Below, in pieces: positions 8,962 to 17,140 of a DNA stretch of 17,288 nt. The stretch spans positions 1 to 17,288 of the forward strand of contig CAMYJV010000066.1 of assembly GCA_947258805.1 (NCBI GenBank), in the 5' to 3' direction. The notes under the pieces were generated by a model. That model was not told the origin of the DNA, made no database searches, and saw only the letters and a program-made list of their open reading frames with translations. How positions within the stretch are numbered: position 1 is the first letter of the stretch; each line of letters starts with the position of its first letter. Origin of the DNA: an uncultured Gammaproteobacteria bacterium (GTDB taxonomy: Bacteria; Pseudomonadota; Gammaproteobacteria; GCA-2729495). A program made the position numbers and the translations under genes.

Positions 8962-8990
8962 ATCCTAGCGGATCGCCGCCAGCATCGCCA
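8962..8990 (-). promoter_or_regulatory. Weak candidate promoter for the gcv operon
   Basis: On the minus strand a -10-like TAGGAT (8967-8962) lies 17 bases after a poor -35-like TGGCGA (8990-8985). Initiation would fall near 8954, about 10 bases before the first aptamer. Only 4 of 6 and 3 of 6 consensus bases match. Read-through from the ATP-grasp gene is also possible. Confidence 0.3.
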
Positions 8991-9941
8991 TCAGGACTGC
9001 TTGAAAGCCTCCATGACCCAGCCCAGGCGGTCGGCCACCGCTGCGCCAGCGGCAATTGCCTCAATGCGTCGTAGCCGCTGCGCCAGCCCAATCCGGTTCG
9101 CAATCTGTATTGCGAGTCCCGGCCGGGCGTTCAGCTCCAGTATCAGCGGACCATGGTAGCGGTCGAGCACGATGTCGACACCGAGGTAGCCCAGACCCGT
9201 CAGCTCGTAGCAGCTTGCCGCCAGTTCGAGCAACTTGTCCCAGTTTGGTAGCTGAATACCGGCAATCATTTCGCCCGTATCCGGATGCTCATCCGTCGCC
9301 GCGCTGCTCAGCACGCCGTAGACGGTTCGCCCGGAAACCAGGTCAATGCCGGCACCCACCGCGCCCTGGTGCAAGTTGGCTTTGCCGTGCGACGCTCGTG
9401 TTGGCAGCCGCACCATCGCCGCGGCGGGATAACCGCGAAATACCATCACGCGAATATCTGGAATCCCACGGTAGCTGACGTGATCGAAAACCGGGTCTGC
9501 ACGCACACAATATTCCAGCATTGCGCAGTCGCGGGTGCCGCCCAGGCTGTAGCGGCCGCTGATGATATTGGTGGCGTGAAAACGTATTTCTGCTTCGCTC
9601 AGAAAGCTGCCGTCGATCAGGCGATACTGACCACGCCGGCGTGCGCTGCGCCCGGTAAACACGAGAATGCCGTCGCCACCCGAACCATGCGCGGGCTTCA
9701 GCACAAACTCTTCGTGCGCTGCGACCATGTCGGCGAATTGTTTCGTTTCACCGGGCGTGGCCATGATGCCGTACAACGCCGGAACGGCAATGCCGGCATC
9801 CAGCGCCAGCCGCTTGGTCTGCAGCTTGTCATCCACCAACGGATAAAGGTGTCGCGGGTTGTAGCGCTGCACGTAATCGGTGTTGCGGGCGTTGATGCCC
9901 AGTACACCGCGCGCGCGCAGCTGTCGCGGCAGGGCCAGCAT
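8991..9941 (-). CDS. RimK-like ATP-grasp, alpha-L-glutamate ligase-like protein
   Basis: This ATP-grasp ligase of 316 residues is predicted to form an amide bond between a carboxylate and an amine. It resembles the 'alpha-L-glutamate ligase-like' relatives of RimK. Visible features are the nucleotide-binding segment EEFVLKPAHGSGGDGILVF (about residues 77-95), DIRVMVFRGYPAAAMVRLPT, the HGKANLHQGAVGAG loop, and the metal/ATP site GVDIVLDRYHGPLILELNAR near the C-terminus. The Asp, Glu and Asn of the ATP-grasp core are present. The ATG overlaps the stop of the transglutaminase/7TM gene by one base (TGATG). These two families commonly occur as neighbours, often with a retropepsin-like 'ATP-dependent zinc protease' family gene that is absent here. 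The substrate is unknown. Confidence 0.88.
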   Translation of the reverse strand: MLALPRQLRARGVLGINARNTDYVQRYNPRHLYPLVDDKLQTKRLALDAGIAVPALYGIMATPGETKQFADMVAAHEEFVLKPAHGSGGDGILVFTGRSARRRGQYRLIDGSFLSEAEIRFHATNIISGRYSLGGTRDCAMLEYCVRADPVFDHVSYRGIPDIRVMVFRGYPAAAMVRLPTRASHGKANLHQGAVGAGIDLVSGRTVYGVLSSAATDEHPDTGEMIAGIQLPNWDKLLELAASCYELTGLGYLGVDIVLDRYHGPLILELNARPGLAIQIANRIGLAQRLRRIEAIAAGAAVADRLGWVMEAFKQS

Positions 9942-11482
9942 CAGTCAGTCCCTTCCCGCTGCACTAGTTCCCGGAAGCGACGCAGCTCCGTCATTCGGTA
10001 ACCCGTATAACGGCCAATCAGCAACATCAGTGCCAGTACGATCAGCAGTGTCTCCGGAAATACGACTACCAGGTGGCGGACGACCTCCAGATCCATCACC
10101 GCGTAACACGCAGCAGCAACGGCCAACGAGCCGAGTCCCTGCTGAATGGCGTCGCCGGCTCCCCGTTCTTCCCATACGGTGGACATGCGCTCAATAGTCA
10201 TCGCGAGGATCACCATGGGAAACAGCGCGACGGACAGGCCAGATTCCAGTTCCAGCTGATTGCCGAGAATGGTGACACCGAGCATCAGCAGCACGACAAT
10301 CGTGAGCACGGCGCCAATCCGCGCAATCGCCAGCAAGCGCAGGCGTTCGAGATAGAAGCGGAAGGCCAGGCCCAGGGCAACCAGCGTCGAGAACAGCAAA
10401 ATGCCCCACAGCAACTGAGTCTCACGGAAGGCCAGCGCAATGAGCACCGGCATGAAGGTACCGAAGGTCTGCACACCCACGAAGTTGCGCAATACCGCCA
10501 CCACCAGCGCGCCGATCGGCACCAGCAACAGGATCGCGTAGACCGCCTGGGTCTGGATGGGCAGCGCCAGCAGCGACAATTCGGCGATGGGTCCTTCGCG
10601 AACTTCGGAGCGGCGCCGGGCCAGGTTGACGGGATCAACAACGTTGCTGCTGACTGCAATGCGCACATCCACATCGCGCCCGCCGTCTACCTCGGCAAGA
10701 TTGTCTGTACCGCTCCACCACAACAGGAAGTCCTCGGGCAAGCCCTGTTCGCCGGTGGCCGGATCAAAGTACAGCCAGGTCGTGCCATCGTGAACCATCA
10801 GCCACGGTGCAATGGCCGACCGGCGTGACTGGTCTTTCAGATAGATGCCTCGCACCATGCGCGACGGGATCAGGGCCGCGGCCAGCAGCGAGGTGGCGGT
10901 CTCAGCGATAGCCGCCGGGTCCGTTGCACCGTCGAGCAGCAGGTCCACGTTCTGGTCGGCCGCCGGGGCCAGCAGCCGGCGGAGCAATTCACCGGCAAAG
11001 CTGCCCGGGTCGGCGGACTTCCGGCCCACGTCTTCGACAGTCATCTGGGCCGCGGTATTGAACGGTTCGGCGAGCAGCGGCGACGACGGCAGGGGTGGGG
11101 TCGTGTCTTCGCCGCGGCCTGCCGTGTCTTCGTAGACCACCGCTCGGTAATACAGCGTCTGCTGCCCTTCCGCGCGTCGCCGTGCCCACTGCACTTCTCG
11201 CCCGCCGGTCACGTAGCGCGGCGTGGCACCGAAACCGCGGGACACAAAATTCTCATCCAGGATCGCGAAACCGGGCGTCAGGCCGGGAATAAACATGCGG
11301 GCCTTGATCGGTCCCTGGCCGGCCTCGAAACTGAGCGTCGCCTCCACCGTCCAGACTTCGGCGCGGCTGTCCGGCAACAACGGGAACCCGAGGGTCCGAC
11401 TCTTGTAGTAAGTGAGCGATACCCCGACCCCGACCAGTAACAGGGCCATGAACCAGACCTGGAGTTCGCGGCGCTGCATCAC
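9941..11482 (-). CDS. Inactive transglutaminase-like domain fused to seven transmembrane helices
   Basis: This is a 513-residue inner-membrane protein. One N-terminal helix (VWFMALLLVGVGVSLTYY) anchors a large, probably periplasmic domain. Its distal part (DPAAIAETATSLLAAALIPS, then RMVRGIYL, then APWLMVHDGTTWLYFDP) matches a transglutaminase core without the catalytic Cys and His. About seven hydrophobic helices follow from residue 310 (for example AVYAILLLVPIGALVVAVL, GILLFSTLVALGLAF and LLIVLALMLLIG), with FVGVQTFGTFMPVLIALAF between them. This is the known 'inactive transglutaminase fused to 7TM' family. The start is GTG at 11482 or the adjoining ATG at 11479; both overlap the upstream stop. 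It is translationally coupled to the ATP-grasp gene. No mechanism can be read from the sequence. Confidence 0.88.
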   Translation of the reverse strand: MMQRRELQVWFMALLLVGVGVSLTYYKSRTLGFPLLPDSRAEVWTVEATLSFEAGQGPIKARMFIPGLTPGFAILDENFVSRGFGATPRYVTGGREVQWARRRAEGQQTLYYRAVVYEDTAGRGEDTTPPLPSSPLLAEPFNTAAQMTVEDVGRKSADPGSFAGELLRRLLAPAADQNVDLLLDGATDPAAIAETATSLLAAALIPSRMVRGIYLKDQSRRSAIAPWLMVHDGTTWLYFDPATGEQGLPEDFLLWWSGTDNLAEVDGGRDVDVRIAVSSNVVDPVNLARRRSEVREGPIAELSLLALPIQTQAVYAILLLVPIGALVVAVLRNFVGVQTFGTFMPVLIALAFRETQLLWGILLFSTLVALGLAFRFYLERLRLLAIARIGAVLTIVVLLMLGVTILGNQLELESGLSVALFPMVILAMTIERMSTVWEERGAGDAIQQGLGSLAVAAACYAVMDLEVVRHLVVVFPETLLIVLALMLLIGRYTGYRMTELRRFRELVQREGTD

Positions 11483-12559
11483 CCGCGGCCTGCCCCACCG
11501 GCGGCATAGGCGGCGAAAGCGCGTTTCAGCGGCCTGACCCGATCCACCAGCCCGAGGCTGCTACCGGCTAACGCAGCCAGTGCCGGATGGCCGCCGCTGA
11601 AGGCCCGGTTCATCAGGTCCATCGTTACCAGCGTAGCCAGGTTATCTGCCTTCCTGGCCCTTTCGTAGCGCCGCAGTACGCGGCGATCGCCAGGGTCGGC
11701 CACCGGACGTGCGAGGAATTCACCGAGCTCCTTCGCCAGGGCGGCGGCGTCTTTTATACCCAGGTTGGCACCCTGCCCTGCCAGCGGGTGAACCTGGTGG
11801 GCCGAATCACCGATCAGGGCCACGCGATCACCCGTATAGGCGCTTGCATGGGCGGCCACCAGCGGAAACGCACGGGCCGGGCGCGTTGGCCGCAGCTCGC
11901 CGAGCACACCCTCGGATGCAGCAGTTAACGCGTCGCCCAGCGCAGCCTCGCTGCCGGCGAGCAAGTCCGCCGCCCGTTCGTCCGGGCAGGACCAGACCAC
12001 GGACACGCGGCCATCGGCCAGCGGCAACAAAGCCAGGGGTCCCCGCGGCAGGAACCGCTGCCAGGCCGTCGCATCGTGGGGCAACTCCGGTTGCGCGTGG
12101 GTCACCAAGCCCTGCTGCGCGTAGTTCCACTGCCGCCGCGACAGGCCGGTCGCATCGCGCGCCCACGACGCAGGTCCGTCGGCCCCCACCAGGAGCCGCG
12201 CACCCAGGTTCAGCCCGTCATCCAGGGCCAGGCGCAAACCGTCGTCCTCCCGGTGCAGCTCCACCGGAGCGACGCCGGTCAGCAGGCGCACGCCGGCGGC
12301 CTCGGCCCGATCCCAGCTGCCACACACCACAGTTGTCCAGTATCTCCGCCGAGCCCGGCGACAGCGCGGAGACCCGGATGCCCGCTTCACTCTGCAGTTG
12401 ACTCTGCAATGGCGGCGGCGGCGCGCGTTCGATCAACAAGATGGCGTCGGCGCGCTCCGGCCGGTCTGCTGCGAGCAGGTTGGCGAAGCTGAGTCCGGCA
12501 AGGCCGCCCCCAACAATGACGATTTCCGCATTTTGCCGGGATCGGCGCTGCGCGGTCAC
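11479..12559 (-). pseudogene. ubiI: UbiI/UbiH-type FAD monooxygenase, frameshifted with an internal gap
   Basis: The intact family member is an FAD-dependent aromatic hydroxylase of ubiquinone synthesis. The N-terminal part starts at GTG 12559 in a GTGA overlap with the preceding gene. It carries the Rossmann motif IVIVGGGLAGLSFANLLAA and runs to EILDNCGVWQ near 12315. The rest is in another frame: WDRAEAAGVRLLTGVAPVEL, the FAD motif VALIGDSAHQVHPLAGQG and the C-terminus, ending at 11479. Compared with E. coli UbiI, about 48 residues including the ENR region are missing at the junction near 12310-12320. The frame change fits loss of roughly 140-150 nt. The symbol rests on gene order (pepP-ubiH-ubiI). 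It could be a true pseudogene or an assembly/sequencing error. Confidence 0.8.
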
Positions 12560-13715
12560 AGTGGCAGGCCTCTTGCCAGGCGGGTCATCCGGCCACCTAG
12601 GCCCATGGTCGTCCGCGCCAGGGAAGTCTTCGCACCCGGCAACACGTCGAAGGCGGCCAGCCCCAAGCCGCGAAGATTGCCGAGCAGACCGGCCGGGAGG
12701 TCAAACAGGCGGATCAGGCCGTCGGTGAAGGCCACGACATTCCGTTGATCCCGGTGACGCCAGTCCGTGTAAGCCATCAGCAGCGCATCGGCGCCGGGAT
12801 CACCGGAGCCATCGCGCAGGTCGTCAGCAATCAGTTCGGCCAGGCTCGCGGCGTCCCGCAGCCCGAGGTTGTAGCCTTGCCCGGCAACCGGGTGCAGACC
12901 GTGGGCCGCGTTGCCGACGATGGCCGCGCGGTGGGCGCTCAGCTGGCGCGACTGCGTCAATGCCAGCGGGTAAGCCACGCGCTGACCCACGCGGCGAAAC
13001 GTGCCCAGGCGGTACCCGAAACGCTGTTGCAGCAACTCGCAGAACGCCCCGTCACGGCAGGCAATACCGCCAGGGGACCAGCCGGCGTGAAGCGCTCGAA
13101 GGCAGTCACACCGTCGCCGGCCTTCGTCACTTCTGTTGTGCCGATGATGGCCGTCTGTCCGTAAGGGCGGGTATCGGCGGCAATACCCAAGGCCCCTCGC
13201 AACTGTGAGCGGGCACCATCGGCTACTACCAGCAGGCGCGCCGAGACATCTGCGGGGCTGCCGGCGGCGGTGATGCAGACCGCAATATCTTCTGCTTCCG
13301 GGCGGGCCGTATCGATTTGCGCGGGAGACAGCAGATCAATGTTGTCCGCTGCAGCCAGCCGGGACCACAGCACCGCACCGAGGCGCCGGTTTTCCAGGAC
13401 ATAGCCGAGGGCTGGAAGGCCCTGGCGGGCCGCGTCGATGACGCTGGTGCCGAAGCGTCCCTGTTCGGAAACGTGAATGCGCCGAATCGGCGCGGCCCGA
13501 TTCGCGACGTCGCTCCACACACCCAGGGAATCGAGAATGCGCTGGCTGGTGCGCGACAAGGCGGTGGTGCGCAGATCGAAACTCGGCTGCGTGTCATGGT
13601 CGAACGGCACGCGCTCAACGACGGCCACGCGCAGCGGCAACTCCGCCAGGGCGCAGGCCAGGCTGGCACCCACCATACCGCCGCCCGCTATCACGATGTC
13701 GTACTGTTGGGTCAT
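12556..13715 (-). pseudogene. ubiH: UbiH-type FAD monooxygenase, frameshifted with an internal gap
   Basis: This follows pepP by 12 bp, as ubiH does in E. coli. The N-terminal frame starts at ATG 13715 with IVIAGGGMVGASLACALAE, has VLENRRLGAVLW and ADGARSQLRGALGI, and runs to ERFTPAGPLAVLP near 13060. The next frame resumes with DGAFCELLQQRFGYRLG and carries VGNAAHGLHPVAGQGYNLG to the stop at 12556. Compared with E. coli UbiH, about 22-24 residues between these points are absent, including the DGRxxxVW segment. The apparent loss is near 67 nt and shifts the frame. Residues on either side look normal, so the break is recent or artefactual. The intact protein would hydroxylate the ubiquinone ring. 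Confidence 0.8.
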
Positions 13716-13727
13716 CGACTGCAGTGC

Positions 13728-15035
13728 TCAGCTGGCCACGCTTCCGACCGCGGCTTCAACCTCGCTGGCCGTGCGCGGCAGTCCGACGGTCAACAGTTCG
13801 TGACCGTCGCGCGTGACCGCGATGTCGTCTTCGATACGCACGCCGATGCCCCGCCATCGCTTTGGCACTTTGCGCGTGCCCGGCGCGATGTAGATGCCGG
13901 GTTCTACGGTGAGGGCCATGCCGGGCTCGAGCAGTCGCCAATGGTCAGACACTTTGTAATCGCCCACATCGTGCACGTCCATACCAAGCCAGTGACCGGT
14001 GCGGTGCATGAAGAAAGGTCGGTAGGCACCTTCACGAATCAGCGTGCGCAAGTTGCCCTTCAACAGGCCGGCATCGCGGAGACCACGCGTGATGGAACGC
14101 ACGGCGGCTACGTGGGGATCGTTCCAGTGATTGCCCGGAGCAATTTGCGCAAGCGCCGCCTCCTGCGCCTCCAGCACGATGTCATAGATGGCTCGCTGCT
14201 CGGCAGTAAAGCGGCCGTTCACCGGGTAAGTACGGGTCACGTCTGACGCGTAGTAATCGAATTCGCAACCGGCGTCCACCAGCAGCAGATCGCCGTCTTC
14301 CAGCTGCCGGTTGTTGGCATGATAGTGGAGTGTGCAGCTGTTGGGCCCCGAACCAACAATGGGCAGATAAGACAGGCGGGCGCCGCGGCTGCGGAACTCG
14401 TGCACGAATTCGGCCTCGATTTCATACTCGTGCAGGCCGGGCCGACAAGCGGCCATTCCGCGCTTGTGTGCTGTCACCGCGATCTTCGCCGCGCGGCGCA
14501 TGGCGGTGAGTTCAGCCCGACTCTTGTAGAGCCGCAGATCGTGCAGCTGGTGATCCAGGGCGATAAATTCATCAGGGGTGTGTGCCCCGCCCCGTTCTCG
14601 CAGCGAGTTGACCCAGCCAATCACGCGCTGGTCGAATTCCGGGTGCATGCCAATGTTGTAATACACCCTTTCGCACTGCTCGATGATGCCCGGCAGAATG
14701 TCGTCCATATCGGATATCGGGAACGCGTCGTCGGCACCATAGTCGGCAACCGCTCCCTCGGGACCGGCGCGGGCGCCGTCCCAGGTTTCTCGCTCAGAGT
14801 CACGGTCGCGGCAGAACAGCAGATACTCGCCGGCCGCACGCCCGGGGACTAGCACCAGCACCGCGTCCGGCTCAGCGAATCCACTGAGATAGAAAAAGTC
14901 GCTGTCCTGCCTGTAGTAGTACTCCACGTCACGGTTGCGAATCTTGGCCGCTGCCGCCGGCAACAGTGCGACACCGCCCTTGCCCAGCATTCGGCTGAGC
15001 TGGCGGCGACGCTTGGCAAACTCGCGCGGGCTCAT
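13728..15035 (-). CDS. pepP: Xaa-Pro aminopeptidase (aminopeptidase P II)
   Basis: This cytosolic metallopeptidase removes an N-terminal residue from Xaa-Pro peptides. It has 435 residues from the ATG at 15035 (MSPREFAKRRRQLSRMLG), close to E. coli PepP at 441; the longer open frame from 15176 overlaps ygfB and is not family-like. The two-domain 'pita-bread' pattern is complete. Predicted dimetal ligands are Asp254 and Asp265 (VDAGCEFDYYASDVTRT), His348 (HRTGHWLGMDVHD), Glu378 (TVEPGIYI) and Glu402 (GVRIEDDIAV). It starts 7 bp after ygfB and ends 12 bp before the UbiH-type gene, the same order as in E. coli. Confidence 0.97.
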   Translation of the reverse strand: MSPREFAKRRRQLSRMLGKGGVALLPAAAAKIRNRDVEYYYRQDSDFFYLSGFAEPDAVLVLVPGRAAGEYLLFCRDRDSERETWDGARAGPEGAVADYGADDAFPISDMDDILPGIIEQCERVYYNIGMHPEFDQRVIGWVNSLRERGGAHTPDEFIALDHQLHDLRLYKSRAELTAMRRAAKIAVTAHKRGMAACRPGLHEYEIEAEFVHEFRSRGARLSYLPIVGSGPNSCTLHYHANNRQLEDGDLLLVDAGCEFDYYASDVTRTYPVNGRFTAEQRAIYDIVLEAQEAALAQIAPGNHWNDPHVAAVRSITRGLRDAGLLKGNLRTLIREGAYRPFFMHRTGHWLGMDVHDVGDYKVSDHWRLLEPGMALTVEPGIYIAPGTRKVPKRWRGIGVRIEDDIAVTRDGHELLTVGLPRTASEVEAAVGSVAS

Positions 15036-15042
15036 GGGTCGG

Positions 15043-15603
15043 TCAGTGCGCAGGACCGCGGTCGCCGCGGCGTTGGCCGTGCAGCTCCTCGAAGACCAGT
15101 TGCGCACTGACCCGGACGAATTCCACCAGTTCAGCGTAGGCCTCTTCCGCCTCCGCGAGGGTTTCGTCGGCGCCAAAAGCTGCGCGGCTGATTTCGCTGA
15201 AGTCGCGGATGATCTCGTCGGTCACGCCCGTCTCCAGGGACTCCGGGGCGGCGGCACCCTGGCTGAGTCCGTGCAAAAACCCCTGGCACCACTCGCCCAG
15301 ATTACTGGCGCGTTCGTCCACCGGCGTGTCGTCGTCGGGCAGCACCAGGAACAAGCTCATATCACCATCGTCCAGAGCTTCCAGGGTGCTGGCGGCAACG
15401 GCAGCCAGCGCCTGCCCGGCCGAATCCCGGACTCCGGCGTTGTCGCCGCAGTCTTGCAGGGCTTCAGAGACCCAGGCGGGGCCGGCTTCGGCGCCCAACA
15501 GACAGGCCAGACCGCATAGCTGGCCGTGCAGTTCGGCCGCTTCCCCGAGGGCTCCGGCGTGGCTCAGCGCCTCGGTCATCGCTAAAAAATCGCTTGCTGG
15601 CAT
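15043..15603 (-). CDS. ygfB: UPF0149 family protein YgfB
   Basis: This protein of 186 residues belongs to the YgfB/YecA family. Seen motifs are AAELHGQLCGLACLLG near residue 22, the C-terminal WCQGFLHGLSQG, and EAEEAYAELVEFVRVSAQL followed by VFEELHG. The fold is all-helical. A role is known only in some species, where it affects antibiotic-response gene expression. Its place ahead of pepP and divergent from the zap genes is conserved in gammaproteobacteria. No Shine-Dalgarno precedes ATG 15603; a second in-frame ATG at 15579 is possible but also lacks one. Confidence 0.92.
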   Translation of the reverse strand: MPASDFLAMTEALSHAGALGEAAELHGQLCGLACLLGAEAGPAWVSEALQDCGDNAGVRDSAGQALAAVAASTLEALDDGDMSLFLVLPDDDTPVDERASNLGEWCQGFLHGLSQGAAAPESLETGVTDEIIRDFSEISRAAFGADETLAEAEEAYAELVEFVRVSAQLVFEELHGQRRGDRGPAH

Positions 15604-15646
15604 GGTGGGGCGGCTATGCTAGCACCGCGGCGCCTGTGCCGTTAAA

Positions 15647-15675
15647 TTGACCGGAGCTCGCTTGAGACCTATATT
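15647..15675 (+). promoter_or_regulatory. Sigma70-type promoter for the coiled-coil gene and zapA
   Basis: TTGACC (15647-15652) and TATATT (15670-15675) are separated by exactly 17 bases, and each matches five of six consensus bases. The ATG at 15682 begins only six bases after the -10 box, so transcription is expected to start at or within a base or two of the A of that ATG. Confidence 0.75.
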
Positions 15676-15681
15676 TTTACG

Positions 15682-15912
15682 ATGACAGACACACCAGAAC
15701 AGAATTTCCTGAAAGAGCTGCAGAGGCTCGAGCGCCGGCTCGACGAGCTGGTGGTCATCACCAGTCAGCTCAAGGATGAGAACCGGTCCCTGAAACAGCG
15801 CCAGGACAACCTCATTGCGGAGCGCGCCAACCTGCTGCAGAAGAATGAGCAGGTTCGGGCGCGAGTCGACGCCATTATCGGTCGCCTGAAGGCCATGGAG
15901 CACAGCTCATGA
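15682..15912 (+). CDS. Small coiled-coil protein, TIGR02449/ZapB-like
   Basis: This 76-residue protein is almost entirely predicted coiled coil, with heptad-like leucines and charged residues (LKELQRLERRLDELVVI, then SQLKDENRSLKQRQDNL, then ANLLQKNEQVRARVDAII). It matches the small family found directly before zapA in Pseudomonas-type genomes and is similar in style to ZapB, the ZapA partner in Z-ring assembly. Function is inferred from position and structure. The ATG is the only usable start: an in-frame stop lies at 15643 and no start codon intervenes. There is no Shine-Dalgarno, and the promoter predicts a leaderless transcript. The stop overlaps zapA by four bases (ATGA). Confidence 0.88.
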   Translation: MTDTPEQNFLKELQRLERRLDELVVITSQLKDENRSLKQRQDNLIAERANLLQKNEQVRARVDAIIGRLKAMEHSS

Positions 15913-16181
15913 CTGAGATGTACGCCCACGTCAACGTCAAGATCCTGGAAAAGGAATACCAGTTCTCATGCCCGGCGGAGGACCGCAAGTCCCTGCTGGA
16001 ATCTGCGGAGATACTGAACGCTAAAATGCGCGAAATTCGGGACGGCGGCAAAGTGGTAGGGCTTGACCGGATCGCCGTGATGGCGGCCCTGAATATGGCC
16101 CATGATCTGCTCGCGGCGAATACGCGCGGCGAAGTCATTGAGTCGGGCGCCATCCAGCGAGGCCGCCAACTCGAACTCTGA
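15909..16181 (+). CDS. zapA: Cell division protein ZapA
   Basis: ZapA binds FtsZ and promotes bundling of Z-ring filaments. This copy of 90 residues is slightly shorter than the E. coli protein (109). The N-terminal beta part reads VNVKILEKEYQFSCPAEDRK, followed by the helix SLLESAEILNAKMREIRDGG and the typical DRIAVMAALNMAHDLL. The ATG overlaps the stop of the preceding coiled-coil gene, so the two are probably translated in a coupled way. 6S RNA and ygfA follow, as in E. coli. Confidence 0.93.
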   Translation: MTEMYAHVNVKILEKEYQFSCPAEDRKSLLESAEILNAKMREIRDGGKVVGLDRIAVMAALNMAHDLLAANTRGEVIESGAIQRGRQLEL

Positions 16182-16239
16182 CACGGCCTGCATCTCCAGG
16201 CCGAGACACAGTCGGAATCCGTCCGATTCCTCCAGACGA

Positions 16240-16245
16240 TATACT
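16240..16245 (+). promoter_or_regulatory. -10 element for 6S RNA
   Basis: TATACT lies seven bases before the predicted 5' end of 6S RNA. I see no convincing -35 box at 16-18 bases upstream. A 6-bp inverted repeat (GGAATC/GATTCC, 16214-16230) occupies that position. Confidence 0.5.
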
Positions 16246-16252
16246 GTTTCCA

Positions 16253-16438
16253 GGTTCCTCCTGCGGTGTTCGAGGCGGGTTACAGTCTTTCGACCCTAAA
16301 TCATGACCTTGGGGTCATTGTCTGTAGACAGTTTTGTGCAGTACCGCCACGAGCGGAAAGCCTGCGCTGTCACGGCTGACCCCACCTATCGCTCTGGTTC
16401 GAGAGCGACGATTCGCCACGGCACAGGCGGGAGGAACC
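16253..16438 (+). ncRNA. ssrS: 6S RNA
   Basis: This global regulator RNA mimics an open promoter and binds sigma70 RNA polymerase in stationary phase. The predicted molecule is about 186 nt. Its ends pair as GGTTCCTCC (16253-16261) with GGAGGAACC (16430-16438), forming the closing stem. The segment TGTTCGAGGCGGGTTACAGTC lines up with the conserved E. coli 5' segment around TGTTCGCAAGCGGG and CAGTC. The 3' side contains GCCACGGCACAGGCGGGAGG. Its location between zapA and ygfA is the conserved one. Exact ends come from the stem and the -10 box. Confidence 0.88.
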
Positions 16439-16465
16439 GCTTCCCCCCCAACCCATAAGCCACCG

Positions 16466-16480
16466 ATGAGCAGCCCATGA
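16466..16480 (+). other. Four-codon upstream ORF overlapping the ygfA start
   Basis: ATG AGC AGC CCA TGA encodes MSSP and its stop overlaps the ygfA ATG in the sequence CCATGA. A ribosome ending here could restart at ygfA. This may be chance; no other evidence supports it. Confidence 0.2.
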
Positions 16481-17064
16481 ACCAGCGCGAACTGCGCCGG
16501 CAACTCGTCGCCCGGCGCAAGCTCATCACACCAGACCTTGCCCGCAAAGCCGGCCAGGCCGCATCTCGTCACGCGTGGGCGCTGCCCCATCTGCAACGCG
16601 CGACTCGCATTGCAGCCTATTTTCCGGCGGGCGGCGAAGTCGACTGTCGCGTGTTGATCGAGGAGGCCTGGGTACGCGGTCGGGAGGTCTATCTGCCGGT
16701 ACTCCATGGCACAAACCTGCGCTTTCGGCCGTACACGCCATCGACTCGAATGGTCATGAATCGCTTTCGGATTCCGGAGCCGGTGGGCGGTCAGGAACTA
16801 CCACCCACCGCACTGGATGTCGCAATTGCACCACTGGTTGCTTTTGACCTGGCGGGCAACCGCTTGGGTATGGGCGGTGGCTTCTACGACAGAAGCTTCC
16901 GCTTTCTCCGGCAGCGAAACAGCTGGCGTCACCCACGTCTTATCGGCCTCGCCTACGAGATGCAACGCGTGACCGCGATTAATACTCATGCCTGGGATGT
17001 GCCACTCGATGCCGCGGTGACGGAGTCGGCAAACTACGTTTTTTCCCCGCGCACCTCGAATTGA
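16477..17064 (+). CDS. ygfA: 5-formyltetrahydrofolate cyclo-ligase
   Basis: This cytosolic enzyme of 195 residues converts 5-formyltetrahydrofolate to 5,10-methenyltetrahydrofolate with ATP. It recycles a by-product that forms when methenyl-THF reacts through serine hydroxymethyltransferase. The family signature APLVAFDLAGNRLGMGGGFY followed by DRSF is present, as are the N-terminal RRQLVARRKLI, AAYFPAGGEVD for substrate binding and the C-terminal PLDAAVTE. It lies 38 bp after 6S RNA, as in E. coli, where the two are co-transcribed. The one-carbon role links it to the gcv genes on the other strand. The ribosome-binding site is poor. Confidence 0.95.
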   Translation: MNQRELRRQLVARRKLITPDLARKAGQAASRHAWALPHLQRATRIAAYFPAGGEVDCRVLIEEAWVRGREVYLPVLHGTNLRFRPYTPSTRMVMNRFRIPEPVGGQELPPTALDVAIAPLVAFDLAGNRLGMGGGFYDRSFRFLRQRNSWRHPRLIGLAYEMQRVTAINTHAWDVPLDAAVTESANYVFSPRTSN

Positions 17065-17103
17065 GGCAATTTTCGATGGCCCGAAGTGATAAACGCGTCA
17101 CCC

Positions 17104-17140
17104 TTGATTTGCTGGCATTTTCAACCACTTTATATATACT
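17104..17140 (+). promoter_or_regulatory. AT-rich promoter-like region before the histone-like gene
   Basis: A distinctly AT-rich stretch contains TTGATT (17104-17109) and overlapping -10-like elements within TATATATACT (17131-17140). Spacings of 19-25 bases do not fit the consensus, so only the -10 part is persuasive. Confidence 0.4.

Noticed and set aside
12398..12748. Plus-strand frames across the two Ubi genes as an overlapping gene
   Set aside because: They are arginine/proline-rich shadow translations that cross two gene ends and have no motif.
16214..16230. Inverted repeat GGAATC/GATTCC after zapA as a terminator
   Set aside because: It has only 6 bp and no T-run follows; it may be chance or part of the 6S promoter region.
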